Assembly: GCA_020536535.1 (NCBI GenBank)
Contig: JAHLWZ010000790.1
Span: 1 to 64,000, forward strand
Reading direction: 5' to 3'
Length of the DNA stretch: 64,000 bases
From: Pelomyxa schiedti
Taxonomy: Eukaryota > Evosea > Pelobiontida > Pelomyxidae
Under the pieces are notes generated by a model. The model ran no database searches and was not told the origin of the DNA. It saw nothing but the letters and a program-made list of their open reading frames with translations. Positions 48,140 through 60,119 of this stretch are shown here, piece by piece; positions within the stretch are counted from its first letter, which is position 1; the number at the start of each line of letters is the position of its first letter. The translations under genes and the position numbers were made by a program.

Positions 48140-48307
48140 GGGGTGTTACAACTTACTGTTTTGTTTAAAGAAAGAAAAAACCTAAAGTGAAAAAAGTAAT
48201 TTTTGTCTGGTTTACTCCATTTCACCTCCTTTTCCTTTTTGCGTCCTTTCTTTTTGGTGTTTTTTGGGGTATTGTTAGTTTTGTACTTCGGTTACTTTTG
48301 TTTCACT

Positions 48308-50675
48308 TTATTTCTGTAGAATGAAAGTAAAGGGTGGATGTATACCTCTTTTTTTTAACAACCACACGCGGTTTTGTATCTCCAACTGACAACGAACCTC
48401 ATGGCGGGCAACGTATACCTCATCAGAGGTATCTTCATCACTGGATAACTGCATGTGCTTAGATGATTCAAACATAGTTCGCGGTTAAAAGACCTCTGTG
48501 GGAGGAGGTTTTGAATCGACAAGCTTCCATGATGGCAGTGGTATTGGCTTGGGAATAGGAGCCGGTTCATACCTACATATCTTGATAATACACTTAGAGA
48601 GGAAAAAACGGAGAAATGTGCTACCGGCGTTGTCACAATACGGTCAGGATCATATAGAGAGACAGCTTTAGCTTTGGCTTTTCTGGCACGTTTGTTGAGT
48701 GGTTCCTATGATTGGAAACATAAACGCATGACTGTATCTAGAAGAGGCTATACTTTTGGCAGGTAAACAGAGCACTGTAAACCCGTGGGGGTTCGTAATT
48801 CAACATGAATAAGGAACACGGTGTCAAAATTCCTTGACAAAGCGACTGGGAGGTGGCTAGGTCTTTCCCATGAGTGCCATGTGTCAGAAGTATTTTCATA
48901 TGGGTAGCGGTTTATCCATTCCACAAGATATCTAAAGCGAAGATCAGAGAGCCATAACAAGGTAGAGATGTACTCGGATATTCCAAGAGATTTATGACAA
49001 GCAAGAACAGTTTTTGGTTTAAGACATGATTGGAATTCGTATTCATTCTAGAAAATGTCAAATGCAGCATTAAAGTTCGCCGTACCATTTCATTCAGGAG
49101 TATCAGCCACAAGTACCGCGCAAAAATCCTAACTCGTTTTGACCTGGAAAAGCACATCATTCTTCTTGCCAGGCATACATGCTTAAGTAAGTCTTTTAGC
49201 TTTGGATCATGTTCCTCCTCCTCTTCTTCAAGCTCCTCAACCTCTTCCTCTTCTGAAAGTACAAGCTCTTCATCCTCCTCACTACTACTTATCTCGTACT
49301 TCCTTCTTTTCTTCTCAACAACAGCCTTATGTGAGCGGGGCCGTGGTTCTGCTGGAATGTTGCGTCTTCTTCTATCACACTTCGAGCAGGAACATAAATT
49401 GTTGCATGTTAGGCACACATAAGTGTGCATACAAGCATCGCGATTGAGGATCGGGTAGTGGTTCCAAAGGCAATTGACGCATAGGGCACCCAAGCATTTC
49501 GTGCAGCACATATACATAGCATGCCTGTTTTTGGTGAGGGAAAAAAATAATTGTTTTCGGTTTGGCAAACTTACTTTTGGTGACATTGATGACAAGTCCT
49601 CCCCCAAGTTGGGTTCTGGGTACTTTGTTTCTTAGAGAGGATATTAGGTTTCACGTACATGTGTTAGTGGATGGGCACCCCACGGATACTATCCTCATGT
49701 TCTTGATCAAACTGATGCAACAAGCTTGACCATCCAACTTCAGAAGCATCTCTCCACACAGGTGAAGTATCATTTTCCATCACAATGAGGTAGCGCATAC
49801 GCCCATTCTACATTCCTCGTCAGGCACATTCACACACAAACACGAAACACAGAAGCACAGGAACAGTCACAGGCACGCATTCAAAAAAACAAAAACCAAA
49901 AAAAAAAAAAAAAAAAAAAACGAAAGAACAGAATTGGAGGGAAGCCAGTAACCGCGTTGACTTTCTTGCATATAATGTTGTCTATCTTGGACTTCTTCCA
50001 CTTGCTGGGCGTGCGCGGGGGCAAATGGTAGCTCTCCCTCTCGTCCACAACGTCGACGAAGCCAGCGCATTTGCTGCACAGTCCCTCCTGCGCCTGGGTG
50101 GCCTGGGCCGCCTGCGCCACGACGCCGCCCTCGTCGTCGTCGTCGTAGCAGCAGAACCCGCCGTCGCCGCTGCCGAGGCCGGCCTCCTCGTCGCTCCCAT
50201 AATCGGCGCTGCTGACCGCGGAGACGCCGCCGCAAAAGGCGAGGCCGGAGGCTGCGCCGCCGCCGGGCGATCTGCTGTGGGTGCGCCTGTCTCTTGCGCC
50301 CCCCCCTGCCCTCCCACAATGGCCGTGGCGGGCCCCTTGCAGCTGCGCACAAGGCCAATCTTCGCGGTAGTATTCCTCTGCGGAGTTAGAAGGCGCAGTC
50401 GTGGCCGTGGTCGTGGTCGTGCTGGCCGTCGTAGTCGCCGTCGTAGCCCTCTTTGTGTGGGTGGTCGCCTCCGACGCGGAGCTCGTGGCCCGCGGCACAA
50501 CCACAACGCAATTGTGGGACGTAGGAGGGGCAGGCGGCGGGCTGTCGACGCCAACCACATCCACCAGCAGCATTTCACCCGACGGCGGCGCGACGCTGAC
50601 GTTCGACGCACGCGGCACGTGCACCTTGACGCGCACGTGGTGTGCCCCTGTGGTGCTGTTACCGTAGCCGTTCTG
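48308..50675 (-). CDS. Chromodomain / 4CXXC_R1 zinc finger / PEHE chromatin protein
   Basis: The GC-rich first exon from ATG 50675 is Thr/Ala-rich and then acidic. A chromodomain follows, split by an intron (KSKIDNIICKKVNAVT, then MRYLIVMENDTSPVWRDASE and LLHQFDQEH). Next is a CDCA7-type R1 zinc finger (TCHQCHQK, CCTKCLGALCVNCLWNHYP, YVCLTCNNLCSCSKC), a Ser/Glu-rich acidic linker, and a second chromo-like segment (RYLVEWINRYPYENTSDTWH, SWERPSHLP). The last exons read IPKPIPLPSWKLVDSKPP and SSDEDTSDEVYVARHEVR, the pattern of the PEHE domain of MSL1/KANSL1, which binds histone acetyltransferases. TAA is at 48308. One gene is inferred because exons follow without a gap; two adjacent genes remain possible. 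A chromatin reader/scaffold role is inferred. The 36-nt intron at 48458-48493 is one of the shortest here. Confidence 0.7.
50510..50519. other. TCCCACAATT word, copy 5 (reverse)
   Basis: Exact copy in the first exon of the chromo/R1/PEHE gene, in coding orientation, about 155 nt after the ATG. A 9-bp variant lies 190 bp away at 50312-50320 in the opposite orientation. Confidence 0.55.
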
Positions 50676-50850
50676 CATCACACCGGAGGGAAAAAAAAAA
50701 CGTGTTTGGAAAATATGCTATCTTATTAGAGCAGACTGTCAGTCTTTTATCAACAACGATTCGTGTGACTGAGAGAATCTCTGTGCACCAGCGGGAGCAT
50801 AAAATGCGTACTCGTTTGGGTTGGCTCCCAACAACCCAAACGGTTGCGAG

Positions 50851-53800
50851 TCAGTTGGTGTCAGTTGCCACAGCTGACTCAATGACCACCTCTGAAAGCT
50901 CTGTCACCTCCACGGCATCACTTTTTTGTTTGTGGGAAGTGGTCGTGCTCGTGGTCGTGGTAGTCGTAGTTGTAGTCATGGCTTTTGGTGCAGTTGCTTC
51001 TGCAATTTTGGGTTTTGTGTGGGTGGACTTGCCAACGTGTTCCTGATCACTTGGGGTAAGAACTTTCATCTCTACTGGCGCGTGTTGGAGTGTATGTGCA
51101 TTCCCAGTTTCGGTGTCATGTTCTTTCTTCACTGTGGGTGGAATAACGGAGTTGTGGGAGACAATCACTTGAGTGGGAGTGAAGGCTTTCACTTCCCTTT
51201 GAAACATGATGCTTGAGTTCCCGTTTATTAAAATGTCGCGGAAATACCAAACCAGCACTAAAGAAACTATCTCTGAACACAGTGTTAAAACCAAATAGCT
51301 TCCAGTGAGAAAGAATCGACAACACACTTTTTGCCACTTGATTACCAGCATGGACAATAATGTTCCGTGTATTCTCGTCAATGAATCCCTCTTCCAGAAG
51401 AGAATCGAGCTTGGCTTTTCGGTGCTGCAGAATAAGACTGACAGCAATACTGTTCACTGCTAAATTGTATGTCATGTGCTGTTGTTGCCTTAGGTTATGG
51501 AGTTCATGGCTGCTGTCCCGTTGTACAACTTCCAACTGAGTCTGGGTGAGAGAACAAAATAATATCCCGTATATGAGTAAACCTGGTGCTGAAATGAAAC
51601 TCCAGTGTGCTTTTCGACAGTTTCAATGGAATGCCGAAAGGCTTTAAGAATACTTTGTGTCCTTAGAATCACCCAATTTACCCGACTAAATGCAAAATAT
51701 ATTGTGAGAAATCTGAAGACTGAAGTGCACGCCAATCTCTGCATAAATTTCTGTGGGAAAATGAGCTTCCACTAGAAAGATGAAAGGATACAAAGCATGT
51801 GAATCGTGGGTGAAACTGCCTGAACAGAAATTGCCAAGTTTTTCCAAATAGCTTATCAGGTTGTTCGGAAGTCCCTTCCACTACTGAGGTGAGGGTAATG
51901 AGGTTACTTGGTGTGACACGAAACATTGTTTCGTGCTGTTCGATGATATCTGCTCTAACATGTCTTACCAGTAGCTCCCTTGCCTTACCAACAAAAAATA
52001 TGAGAGTCAGCCGAGGGGAAAAAAAATTACTTCGTACTTCAATTGTCTCTTCATTAATCTCCCCTTCTTCTACAAAGATGGAATCGCCCATCGAGTAGGC
52101 TTGAGTTGGGTCTTCTTGGAACTAAGTACAGTCAATAATGGCGAATTGAACTCTCAAACTTACATTATCATCACGCATGTTGGCCAACGTAAGCTTCCAA
52201 AAAGAAATCCAGTCAGTCAGCTCCATTACAACCTGGTTGGGGGCCACTTGAATTATCGGAACAGCCGAGTCCACAAGCTCCCAGTTCACATGTTTGAAAA
52301 CAGGGTCTTTCATCATATCTTCTCTTAAGTCTTTGGACTCTCTATTGGAAATTAGTTAAGTAAAGTATCACTCAATGAGAAACCTATTCATGTGCGCTAA
52401 TGCCATTGCGAACATATGTACACTCTTGGGTTCTGACTTTGGGAAGTTCAAGAACTGATAAATCGGCTTTGCAAATATCCCGTTGATGAGGGATGTCAGA
52501 AGGACAGTTCCAACGACCTAGGGCGGTAAGAGTTCGTAGGGCCTTACATTGTTCGTACCTGAGTTACAAACTCACGCCGGAAAGGTGCTTCATAGTTTCC
52601 ATTAGCGGAGACAAAAAGTGCAATAGATAGAGAGACTCCTCCTCTAAGCCCTGCACTCCAGAGCATGAAGAATTTCTTAAAATCAAATCCGTATCCTGTA
52701 CGAATCAGGACTGGGGAGCACAGTAAGAGGGCTATTCCGCGGGCGACCTAAAGTAACAATGAAAAATTTTCCGCTTAATGTGGAACTACTGTGATCGACA
52801 GAAAAGTCAAAACCATGTTGAACCAATCCCAGGCAGTTGAATGGTATAAATCGTGGAAAACAATATCTCCAGTGAAGAAAAATATCAGAGAGTTAATAAT
52901 AAACTCCAGTTGTTCCCAAAAAACAAAGTTTGGCTGCAAGCACGTGAGATGAGATTCAAGTAAGATTAACAGGGGAACCTCGGTTGCATTTGGGCTGAAT
53001 CCTAACTTTCCTTGGTAGGCAAAATATAGCCCAAAAGTAACCACTGCTAAAACTCCGGAAGTTCCAATGAGTTCTATGAGGATTAACCTTATTATGCAGC
53101 AAGACGCCGGAACCAGATAAAAACATTGTACTGAATACGGCAGTTACAACTATGGTAATTTCCAACACTGGCTTTGAGTGGATTGTACGCAACCAATAGT
53201 AACAGAGGAAAGCAGCTATGCCACCAAAAAGAGGGCCACCTCCAGTGAGCTAAAAATGAAGTCAAACGCCTATTTAGTTTCACATCAATTACATACCCTA
53301 ACAGCGGCCCATACTGTGGTACCAAAAGAGAAGCTATTATGAATCAAAACTCCTTGTATAACGAAAAACAGCACGTATGCCGTTCCGTCATTTAGTAAAG
53401 CCTCGCCTTGAGGAAAGAAATTAGGTTGCGCTAGCGTGTTCATAGTGAAAGTAACCTTCAATCAAAACACTTAGTTTAGGAGAGGCGCCAAGTTTCTTTA
53501 CAGTGGCAATTGTGGCCACCGGGTCAGTGGCTGACAGTGCAGCTCCCTAATTAGGTACCGTGAGGAGAGTTCTATAGGGGCGTGGGATCGGCTACAAGCA
53601 GAAGGGCCTCACTCCAACTCCAGGCATGTCCTTTTATCGAATTGGCATATTTACCAATGACACCGATAACAGTTGCTGATATAATTACCGCTGTTACAGC
53701 CGTTATTGTGATTGCAATTATGAATGAGTATTAATTATGTGGAATGAACCTGGCCCAGCAAGAAGCAAGCATTGCCAGAGCAACTTTTTGAATACATGCC

Positions 53801-54177
53801 AATTTATTCCCAGCCCAGCAACAAAAAGAATCGGGGGGAGAAAAACAAGAACAATTATCTCAGGGTCAAGATGGGTAGTAATCTCCATCACTCTCAAAGT
53901 TGTTGGTGCCAGTGCAATTCCTGTGCAACGAGGTAACAAGTTCACAAGGGGAAAAAAGGGCAAGTCCAAAAAAAACAAAAAAAACAAAGAACATACCAAA
54001 CAAGAAAACTGGGATGTTCCAAATGCGATACCTCTTTGGCAAGAAATAACTCATAAAACTGTAACACCCACAGGAAACGATGAGGGCTAAACAACATAAT
54101 TCCACGAGGCCCGCTACAGCACCAGTCTCCCCACCCTCAGTGTGCGATGAAGAAATAGAAGACAATGAACATGACAT
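50851..54177 (-). CDS. CPA1 Na+/H+ antiporter (SOS1/NHE-like)
   Basis: A multi-exon membrane protein of roughly 900 residues. Conserved blocks: LDPEIIVLVFLPPILFVAGL (TM with the amiloride-like FLPPI motif), GAALSATDPVATIATVKKLG, VLIEG then EALLNDGTAYVLFFVI (the ion-binding ND pair), and later helices such as LIELIGTSGVLAVVTFGLYF and KFFMLWSAGLRGGVSLSIAL, the last holding the conserved RG motif. The long cytosolic C-terminus has helical segments and a Thr-rich tail ending at TAA 50851. The start at 54177 gives a short Ser-rich N-terminus before TM1. The family exchanges Na+ for H+ at the plasma membrane or organelles. The long tail resembles SOS1/sperm NHE, but no cyclic-nucleotide domain is evident. 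Confidence 0.88.
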
Positions 54178-54507
54178 CTCTCGCTGCTTTGTTTTTTATT
54201 TCGTTAACTGCTTGGGGCTCGTAAGTTACAGAGAAATTTTTCTGGAACGTTCCTCATCGAGAACCATCTAGATGGGTCTAGATAGAGCATTCTCATCACA
54301 GAAACAACCGACAAGGTAAAACCCAAGTAAGTGATACAACCCCAGGAAAAGGCTCACGAGAGCGGGCAAACAAAAAGAATGACGAATCCCAGTTCCGGGA
54401 GTGAAAATCCTCGTCCAGGTACTCCCACTCCACAAAGAAGCAAAGTTTTGAGAAGAAAAAAAGAAAATAAATTCTACTCTTCTTCACACCAACGACCAAC
54501 AACAAAT
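54178..54507. other. Intergenic region between NHE start and PPDK stop
   Basis: The 330 bp separate two minus-strand genes and should contain the NHE promoter and the PPDK 3' UTR. No coding exon was recognised. Confidence 0.35.
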
Positions 54508-57384
54508 CAAGGGTTCATGATGGCAGCTTGGGCAGCAGCAAGTCGGGCAACTGGGATACGGAAAGCAGAGCAAGAGACATCTAAAGAAAAAAAGGTGAGT
54601 GTGACCCAAGTGGGAACTTACAGGGGGAGGCATACAGGTAAGTCCAATGATGTGGCACCACTCAATTGAGGATGGCTCTCCACCGTGCTCACCGCAGATA
54701 CCGCACTTAAGTGTCTTGCGGGTTGAGCGGCCCTCATCGACGGCAATCTTCATTACGCGGCCAACTCCTGGTCGATCCAAAATCTCGAAGGGATTTGCGG
54801 GCAAGATCTTAAGGTCAACGTACTTGGGCATGAACTTGTTCTCAACATCCTCTCGGGAGTAGGAGAAGGTTCCTGAGATAATCAGACGAATTGTAAGTGA
54901 GAAATGAAAGATTATTACCTTGAGAAAGATCGTTGGTTCCGAAGGAGAAGAACTCGGCAACCTCAGCGACCTTGGCGGCGGTAAGAGCAGCGCGGACACA
55001 CTCAACCATGGTGCCGTACATGAAGGGGATCTTCATGTTGTGCTTGGCCTCAAGTTCAGCAACAACTCTGTTCATGACGTTCTCCCTCATCCAGATGAGC
55101 TCGTTCACATCTGTCAAGTTGGGAAGCATGAGCTCGACGTGGACCTCCTTGCCGGCCTTGATGCACTCGGCAGTGGCGTCGAGGATGGCTCGTGCTTGCA
55201 TCTCGTAGATCTCGGGGTGGGTAACTCCCAACCTGATACCACGGTGGCCAATCATTGGGTTGACCTCCATGAGCTCCTTGACCTTCTTCATGACGCGGGT
55301 CTTGTGAATGATGACGGGGGAGGTCTCTGGCTCACCCTTGAGGCGGAGCTCGTAGATCTCACGCATGACAACCTCGAGAGAGGGAAGGAACTCGTGAAGT
55401 GGGGGATCAAGGAATCGGACTGTGACTGGGAAGGGGGACATCACAGTGAAGATGTCAATGAAGTCTTTCTTCTGGAGTGGCAAGAGCCTGTCAAGGTGAA
55501 CCTTTCGCTCTTCAACAGTGTCTGCCATGATCATGTCGACGACAATTGGGAGTCGGTCAACAGCGTTGAACATACGCTCTGTGCGGACAAGTCCAATACC
55601 CTCAGCTCCGAACTCTCTTGCCTTCCTGGCACCGTCGGGAGTATCAGCATTGGCGCGAACTCCGAGCCTGCGGACGGAGTCGCAAAGGGACAAGAACTTG
55701 CCGAAGTTTCCGGTGACCTCAGGGTCGATCAGAGGAACCTCACCCTGGAAAATGTTTCCTGATGTTCCATCAATGGTAATGATGTCTCCCTCGCGGAGGA
55801 TGGTCTCTCCAACAACGGCCTGCTTGAGGTGAACATCTACTCTGATGTCTTCAGCACCGGAGACACAGGACTTTCCCATACCACGGGCAACGACGGCAGC
55901 GTGAGAGGTCTTGCCACCACGGGAGGTAAGAATTCCTTGAGCAACGAAGAAACCGTGAATATCCTCGGGCTTGGTCTCCTCACGGACCAAGATGACCTTC
56001 TTGCCGGTCTTGGCCTCCTTGACGGCATCATCAGCATCGAAGACGCAAGCACCAGTTGCAGCTCCGGGGCTGGCGTTAAGTCCCTTAGCAAGAGCCTTGC
56101 CCTTGAACTTGGGGTCAATGCACTTGTGGAGGAGTTGATCAATCATCTCGGGCTTTACTCTCATGATTGCTTGCTCCTTTGTGATGAGTCCCTGCTCGAA
56201 CATCTCAATTGAGCTTCGTACGGTAGCCTGAGCATTCATCTTTCCGTTGCGGGTTTGGAGCATGTAGAGCTTGTTCTTCTCAATGGTGAACTCGAGATCC
56301 TGAACTTCGTGGAAGTTAGCCTCCAACTTTTGTCGGATGTCCATGAGCTGAGCATAGGATGCGGGCAAGTCGACTTGCATCTCGGCAATTGGCTTGGGGG
56401 TTCGGATTCCAGCCACGACATCTTCACCTTGAGCGTTGGTGAGGTACTCGCCATAGAAGACGTTCTCGCCAGTGCCTGGGTCACGGGTGAAGCAGACTCC
56501 AGTTGCGCTGTCGCCGCCCATGTTACCGAAAACCATGGATACGACGTTGACTGCAGTTCCGTCGGCCTGCTCGGGGGTGATCTTGAACTCACGGCGGTAA
56601 GCAACAGCGCGGGCGCCCATCCAGGAGCCGAAGACGGCCTTGATGGCGATTTCGAGTTGCTCCATTGGGTCGGTGGGGAATGGCTTGCCAGTGAACTTCT
56701 GGGTGATGGCCTTGAACTCCTGAGCGAGTTCCTTCATGGCGGTGGCATCGAGCTCAGTGTCGAGCTTGACTGATCTGGAGGCCTTCTTCTTGGCCATTGC
56801 CTCATCGTAGTGCTCGTCTGGAACCTCAAGGGCAATCTTGCCGAAAAGCTGAACGAAGCGGCGATAAGCATCATAAGCGAAGCGGGGGTTGCTGGTAAGA
56901 GCAGCAAGACCCTCCACGGTGGAATCATTCAGACCAAGGTTGAGGACTGTGTCCATCATACCGGGCATGGACATAGCAGCACCAGACCTATAAATTGATT
57001 AAAACACAAAATCCAAAAGATACACAACAGCAACCAAGACTCCCCAAAAAAACACAAGTTATATGTAAAAAAAAGGGAAATAAAAAGAAGGAAAACCAAC
57101 CTGACGGAGACAAGAAGGGGGTTAGCAGCATCGCCAAAGATCTTGCCTGCCTTTCCCTCAATGTAGTGAATATGCTCGGCAACCTCAGCCATGAGACCGG
57201 ATGGCAAAACCTTGCCGGCAGCGTTGAAAGCGCGGCAAACCTCGGTGGTGATGACGAAGCCGGGGGGGACTGGGAGGCCGATTGACGTCATGTTGACGAG
57301 TCCGGCACCCTTGCCGCCGAGAAGTTGCTTGTTCTTGCCGTCACCGTTCTCGAAGGTGTAGATCCTCTTGTTTGCGCTTGCCAT
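54508..57384 (-). CDS. PPDK: Pyruvate, phosphate dikinase
   Basis: PPDK interconverts PEP, AMP and PPi with pyruvate, ATP and Pi, allowing PPi-based glycolysis. ATG 57384 begins MASANKRIYTFENGDGKNKQ with the lid motif GGKGAGLVNM. The N-terminal ATP-grasp domain contains GAAMSMPGMMDTVLNLGLND and FGNMGGDSATGVCFTRDP. The central phosphohistidine domain has GGKTSHAAVVARGMGK with the catalytic His. The C-terminal TIM barrel carries GIGLVRTERMF, NPMIGHRG, FFSFGTNDLSQ and CGICGEHGG with the catalytic Cys. The last intron (GT-AG, 56 nt) restores GLTYVSCSAFRIPVARLAAA before TGA 54508-54510. Estimated at about 885 residues, the usual length, with only three introns. Codon use is strongly biased to C/G-ending codons, suggesting high expression. 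No targeting peptide is visible, so a cytosolic location is likely. Confidence 0.97.
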
Positions 57385-57823
57385 TTGTTTTTTTATTTGT
57401 TGTGTGGTCGCTTGTTGGGTAGGTAGGGTAGATCTCCTTGGTTTTGAGTAATGATTTTAGAAAAAAAATGAAAAAGTTGGTTTTTAAGCGTTGAGTGATT
57501 GATTTTTCCCGAACGTTTCTTTCGACGTAAGGTTTGCAACTCAAATCCTTTCGAAGCCGGTGTTCCACGGAAAAACCAGATCCCTTCTTATGAATCCTCC
57601 TGCCATGCATTATGCCCACATTCCGAAGGACTGGAGTGAGTGCAGCACATATTCATCTGCTTAGAGATCCCAGAAATTCCGTTTTAATTCCACTGAGAGC
57701 TCTTTCGTGCTATTCCTGAATAGTCACACCGAAAGCAGAAGACAGGAAAAGTTTGTTGTTTGACACCATTCACCGGACACGAACAAAAAAATCACAAAAC
57801 AAAAAAAAAACAGACCGAACAAG
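57385..57823. promoter_or_regulatory. Divergent intergenic region between PPDK and EF-hand/Ala-rich gene
   Basis: The 439 bp separate two divergent genes that both look highly expressed from codon bias. Homopolymer A/T tracts occur at 57461-57475 and 57785-57815. No coding exon was recognised. Confidence 0.35.
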
Positions 57824-59729
57824 ATGGCTGCAGCAGCGAAGGTAACACAGGCGCAGATGGGGGAGTGGCAGGAGATCACACGAAGATGTTACGCTGACCA
57901 GGCCATTTGGTTTGCTTTTTTTCTTTCCTTTCCCGTGTACATACATGTTGTAACTTTTGTTTGCGTGTTAGGTTCCTCAACGGTTTTTGGGAGCAGGGAC
58001 TGGAGGGCGAAGCCGAGAAAGTGTGGGGTTTCGCTCACAAGTTTGGCGAACTTGATCCCGAGAAGAAAGCAGCGGGAACTGAACTTGATGGTTTTTCTAT
58101 AGATGCACTGAAATTCGTTCCAACATTGTTACAGAATTCTGGAGTCATAAGTTTTTGGAGTCCCTGGGTGAAACTCAGACAGTCATACAACTACGAGAAA
58201 AGTTGCGTGCTATTGATGTGGACAACAACAAGAAAATGAGTCTCATGGAGTACGGTTTTTTTGTGTGTAAATTACAGTTTAACTTCTCTGAAGGTACCTT
58301 ATCTGGAGATATAAGAAGACCATTGCTGCAGTTCTGAAGGCCCCTCAGGGTGATAACAAGGCGGAAATTGATGAGGCGCAATCTAAGGTGGATTCTGCCC
58401 AAAATGCTGTCGAGGAGATGATGACTCGCCTCGAACAACAAAAAGAAGCACTCGCTCATGCTAAGCAAGCAGCAGAGGAAGCTAGGCAGACTCTGGCCGC
58501 AGCCGAGGAAGCAGAACAACAGGCTACTGCAGCTAAGGAAGAGGCTGACACTGCTGCTGCACACTCTAAAGCCAGGGAGGAGGAGGCCCGAGACATGGAA
58601 GCTAAATCCAAAGCCGCCGCTGCTGATGCCAAGGAGAGGGCCGAGGCTGCCAAGGCCGCTGAGGAAGAAGCAACAGCGACTGCTAAGGCAGCTAAAGCTG
58701 CCGAGGAGGATGCAAAAGCAACAGCTGCTGAGGCTAAGGCCCGTGAAGCTGATGCAACAAAGAAAGCTGCGGCAGCTAAATCAACTGCCGACGAGTCCTC
58801 TGCTCGTGCTGCTGAGGCTAAGGCCGCAGCTGACGCGGCTGCAGAGGCTGCCGCCCCTTTCAATGCGGCTGTTGCAGAGAACGAAGCTGCTCTCAAAGAG
58901 TTAAATGCACAGGAGAAGGCCATTGCTGACCAGAAAGCCGCATTGGAAAAAACAATTGCTACAGGATCTTTGGTAGCACGCAACCGAGCAACCAATGAAC
59001 TTGAGCAACTTAAGAGCAAAGACCCACTTCCTCTCGGCAGGGCCAAGCTGAACCAACAAGCTGCTTGCCGTAAGATGGAGAAGGCTGCAGCACCCTTCAA
59101 TGCCGCCAAGGCCAAGTCAGAAGCTGCAGCAGAAGTTGCCGACGCTGCCGCAAAAAGTGCAGCGGAAGCATCTGCCCTATCCGAGGAAGCTAAGGCGGCT
59201 GCACAGGACTCAGCTCAGGCTGCCATTGCCTCCGAAAAGGCTGCGGTTGAAGCCGCTAATGCAGCCACTGCTGCCGCTGATGACGCCGTTGCCAAGTCCC
59301 ATGCCTCTCAAAAGGCTGCCAAAGCAGCAGCAGAGGCTGCCCGCGAATCGGAAGCGGCTGCTGAAGCTGCTTCCCAAGCAGCTCGCGAAGCGGAGAAGGC
59401 AGCAGATGCCGCGGCTGAGGCTGCTGAGCACGCACGTGGGGAACGACTCAAGGCAGATGAGGCCAAAAGGGAGGCAGAGTCCGCTGCGGAAGCCGCAGAA
59501 CAGGCTGCCCGTGAGGTAGAAGCCGCCGCCCAACAAGCCGAACAAATGCTCGCTGATGCCATGGCTTTCCTTGAAGCCGCCAAGAGCAAAGGTGGTGTTG
59601 CCCACGGTGCTATCTGGTGGATGGAACGGACAATCCAAGAAAAGGTAATTCCCATCAACGTGGTGTATTGGTTCCTCACAAGTGCCACAGAAAAAGTACA
59701 TGCCCCAGAGAAGAGTCACCAAGTCCTAG
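57824..59729 (+). CDS. EF-hand protein with long Ala-rich coiled coil (LAV1-2/CBP40-like)
   Basis: The first three introns separate MAAAAKVTQAQMGEWQEITR, a WFLNGFWEQGLEGEAEKVWG helical block and FLESLGETQTVIQLREKLRA, followed by an EF-hand-like loop (DVDNNKKMSLMEY) and YLIWRYKKTIAAVL. A helical domain of about 400 residues then follows, made of Ala, Glu and Lys with heptad spacing (58390-59640), including two near-repeats ending in APFNAA. The last exon gives WWMERTIQEK and, after a 46-nt intron ending at 59690, a basic tail KKYMPQRRVTKS with TAG 59727-59729. The N-terminal layout resembles plasmodial LAV1-2/CBP40 calcium-binding proteins of slime moulds, a comparison made from memory. A calcium-regulated rod or bundling protein is an inference. 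Codon use is biased to GCT/GCC, as in PPDK. Confidence 0.75.
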
Positions 59730-60119
59730 GCTCACCCCCTTCCTGCTTTGTGCGAATAGAAGATAACAAAAGAATCAATTCCCTGAAAAAACTGTTGCTT
59801 CTTTGTCGGCCGGTCGAGGGGGTTTTTTTCTGTGTCAACGCTTTTTTTTCCGTAACGACCGACCGTTTCTGGTATCTTTGATCTTGCAAAGTGAACCACC
59901 AACCCACGACCTTGAGGTTCTTGGCAAGGCAAGGAGAAAAGATGAACAGTTGCCACTCGTCTGAAATATAAAATAAAATAGCAACACTGTGCCGAGGTAG
60001 ATTGGGTTTGGATAGTGACCACCACACTGTGAGGTGTGCTGGGGTGTTGATGGTTGTTGTTTTACTTGTGTAGTAAGGGAGAAAGAAGCCCGAATACATA
60101 CACAAGAGTTTATTGTTTA
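59730..60119. other. Intergenic region between convergent 3' ends
   Basis: The 390 bp lie beyond the stop codons of the Ala-rich gene (plus) and the unresolved minus-strand gene. Nothing coding was recognised. Confidence 0.35.

Noticed and set aside
50025-50729. 234-codon plus-strand frame over the chromo gene first exon
   Set aside because: Ala/Arg/Val-rich complement of the coding exon, without motifs.
54920-55762. 280-codon open frame antisense to PPDK
   Set aside because: Strong C/G third-position bias of PPDK removes stop codons on the complement; the antisense product has no known domain.
58456-59115. 219-codon Ala/Ser-rich frame antisense to the EF-hand protein
   Set aside because: Mirror of repetitive Ala/Glu codons; no start context or domain.
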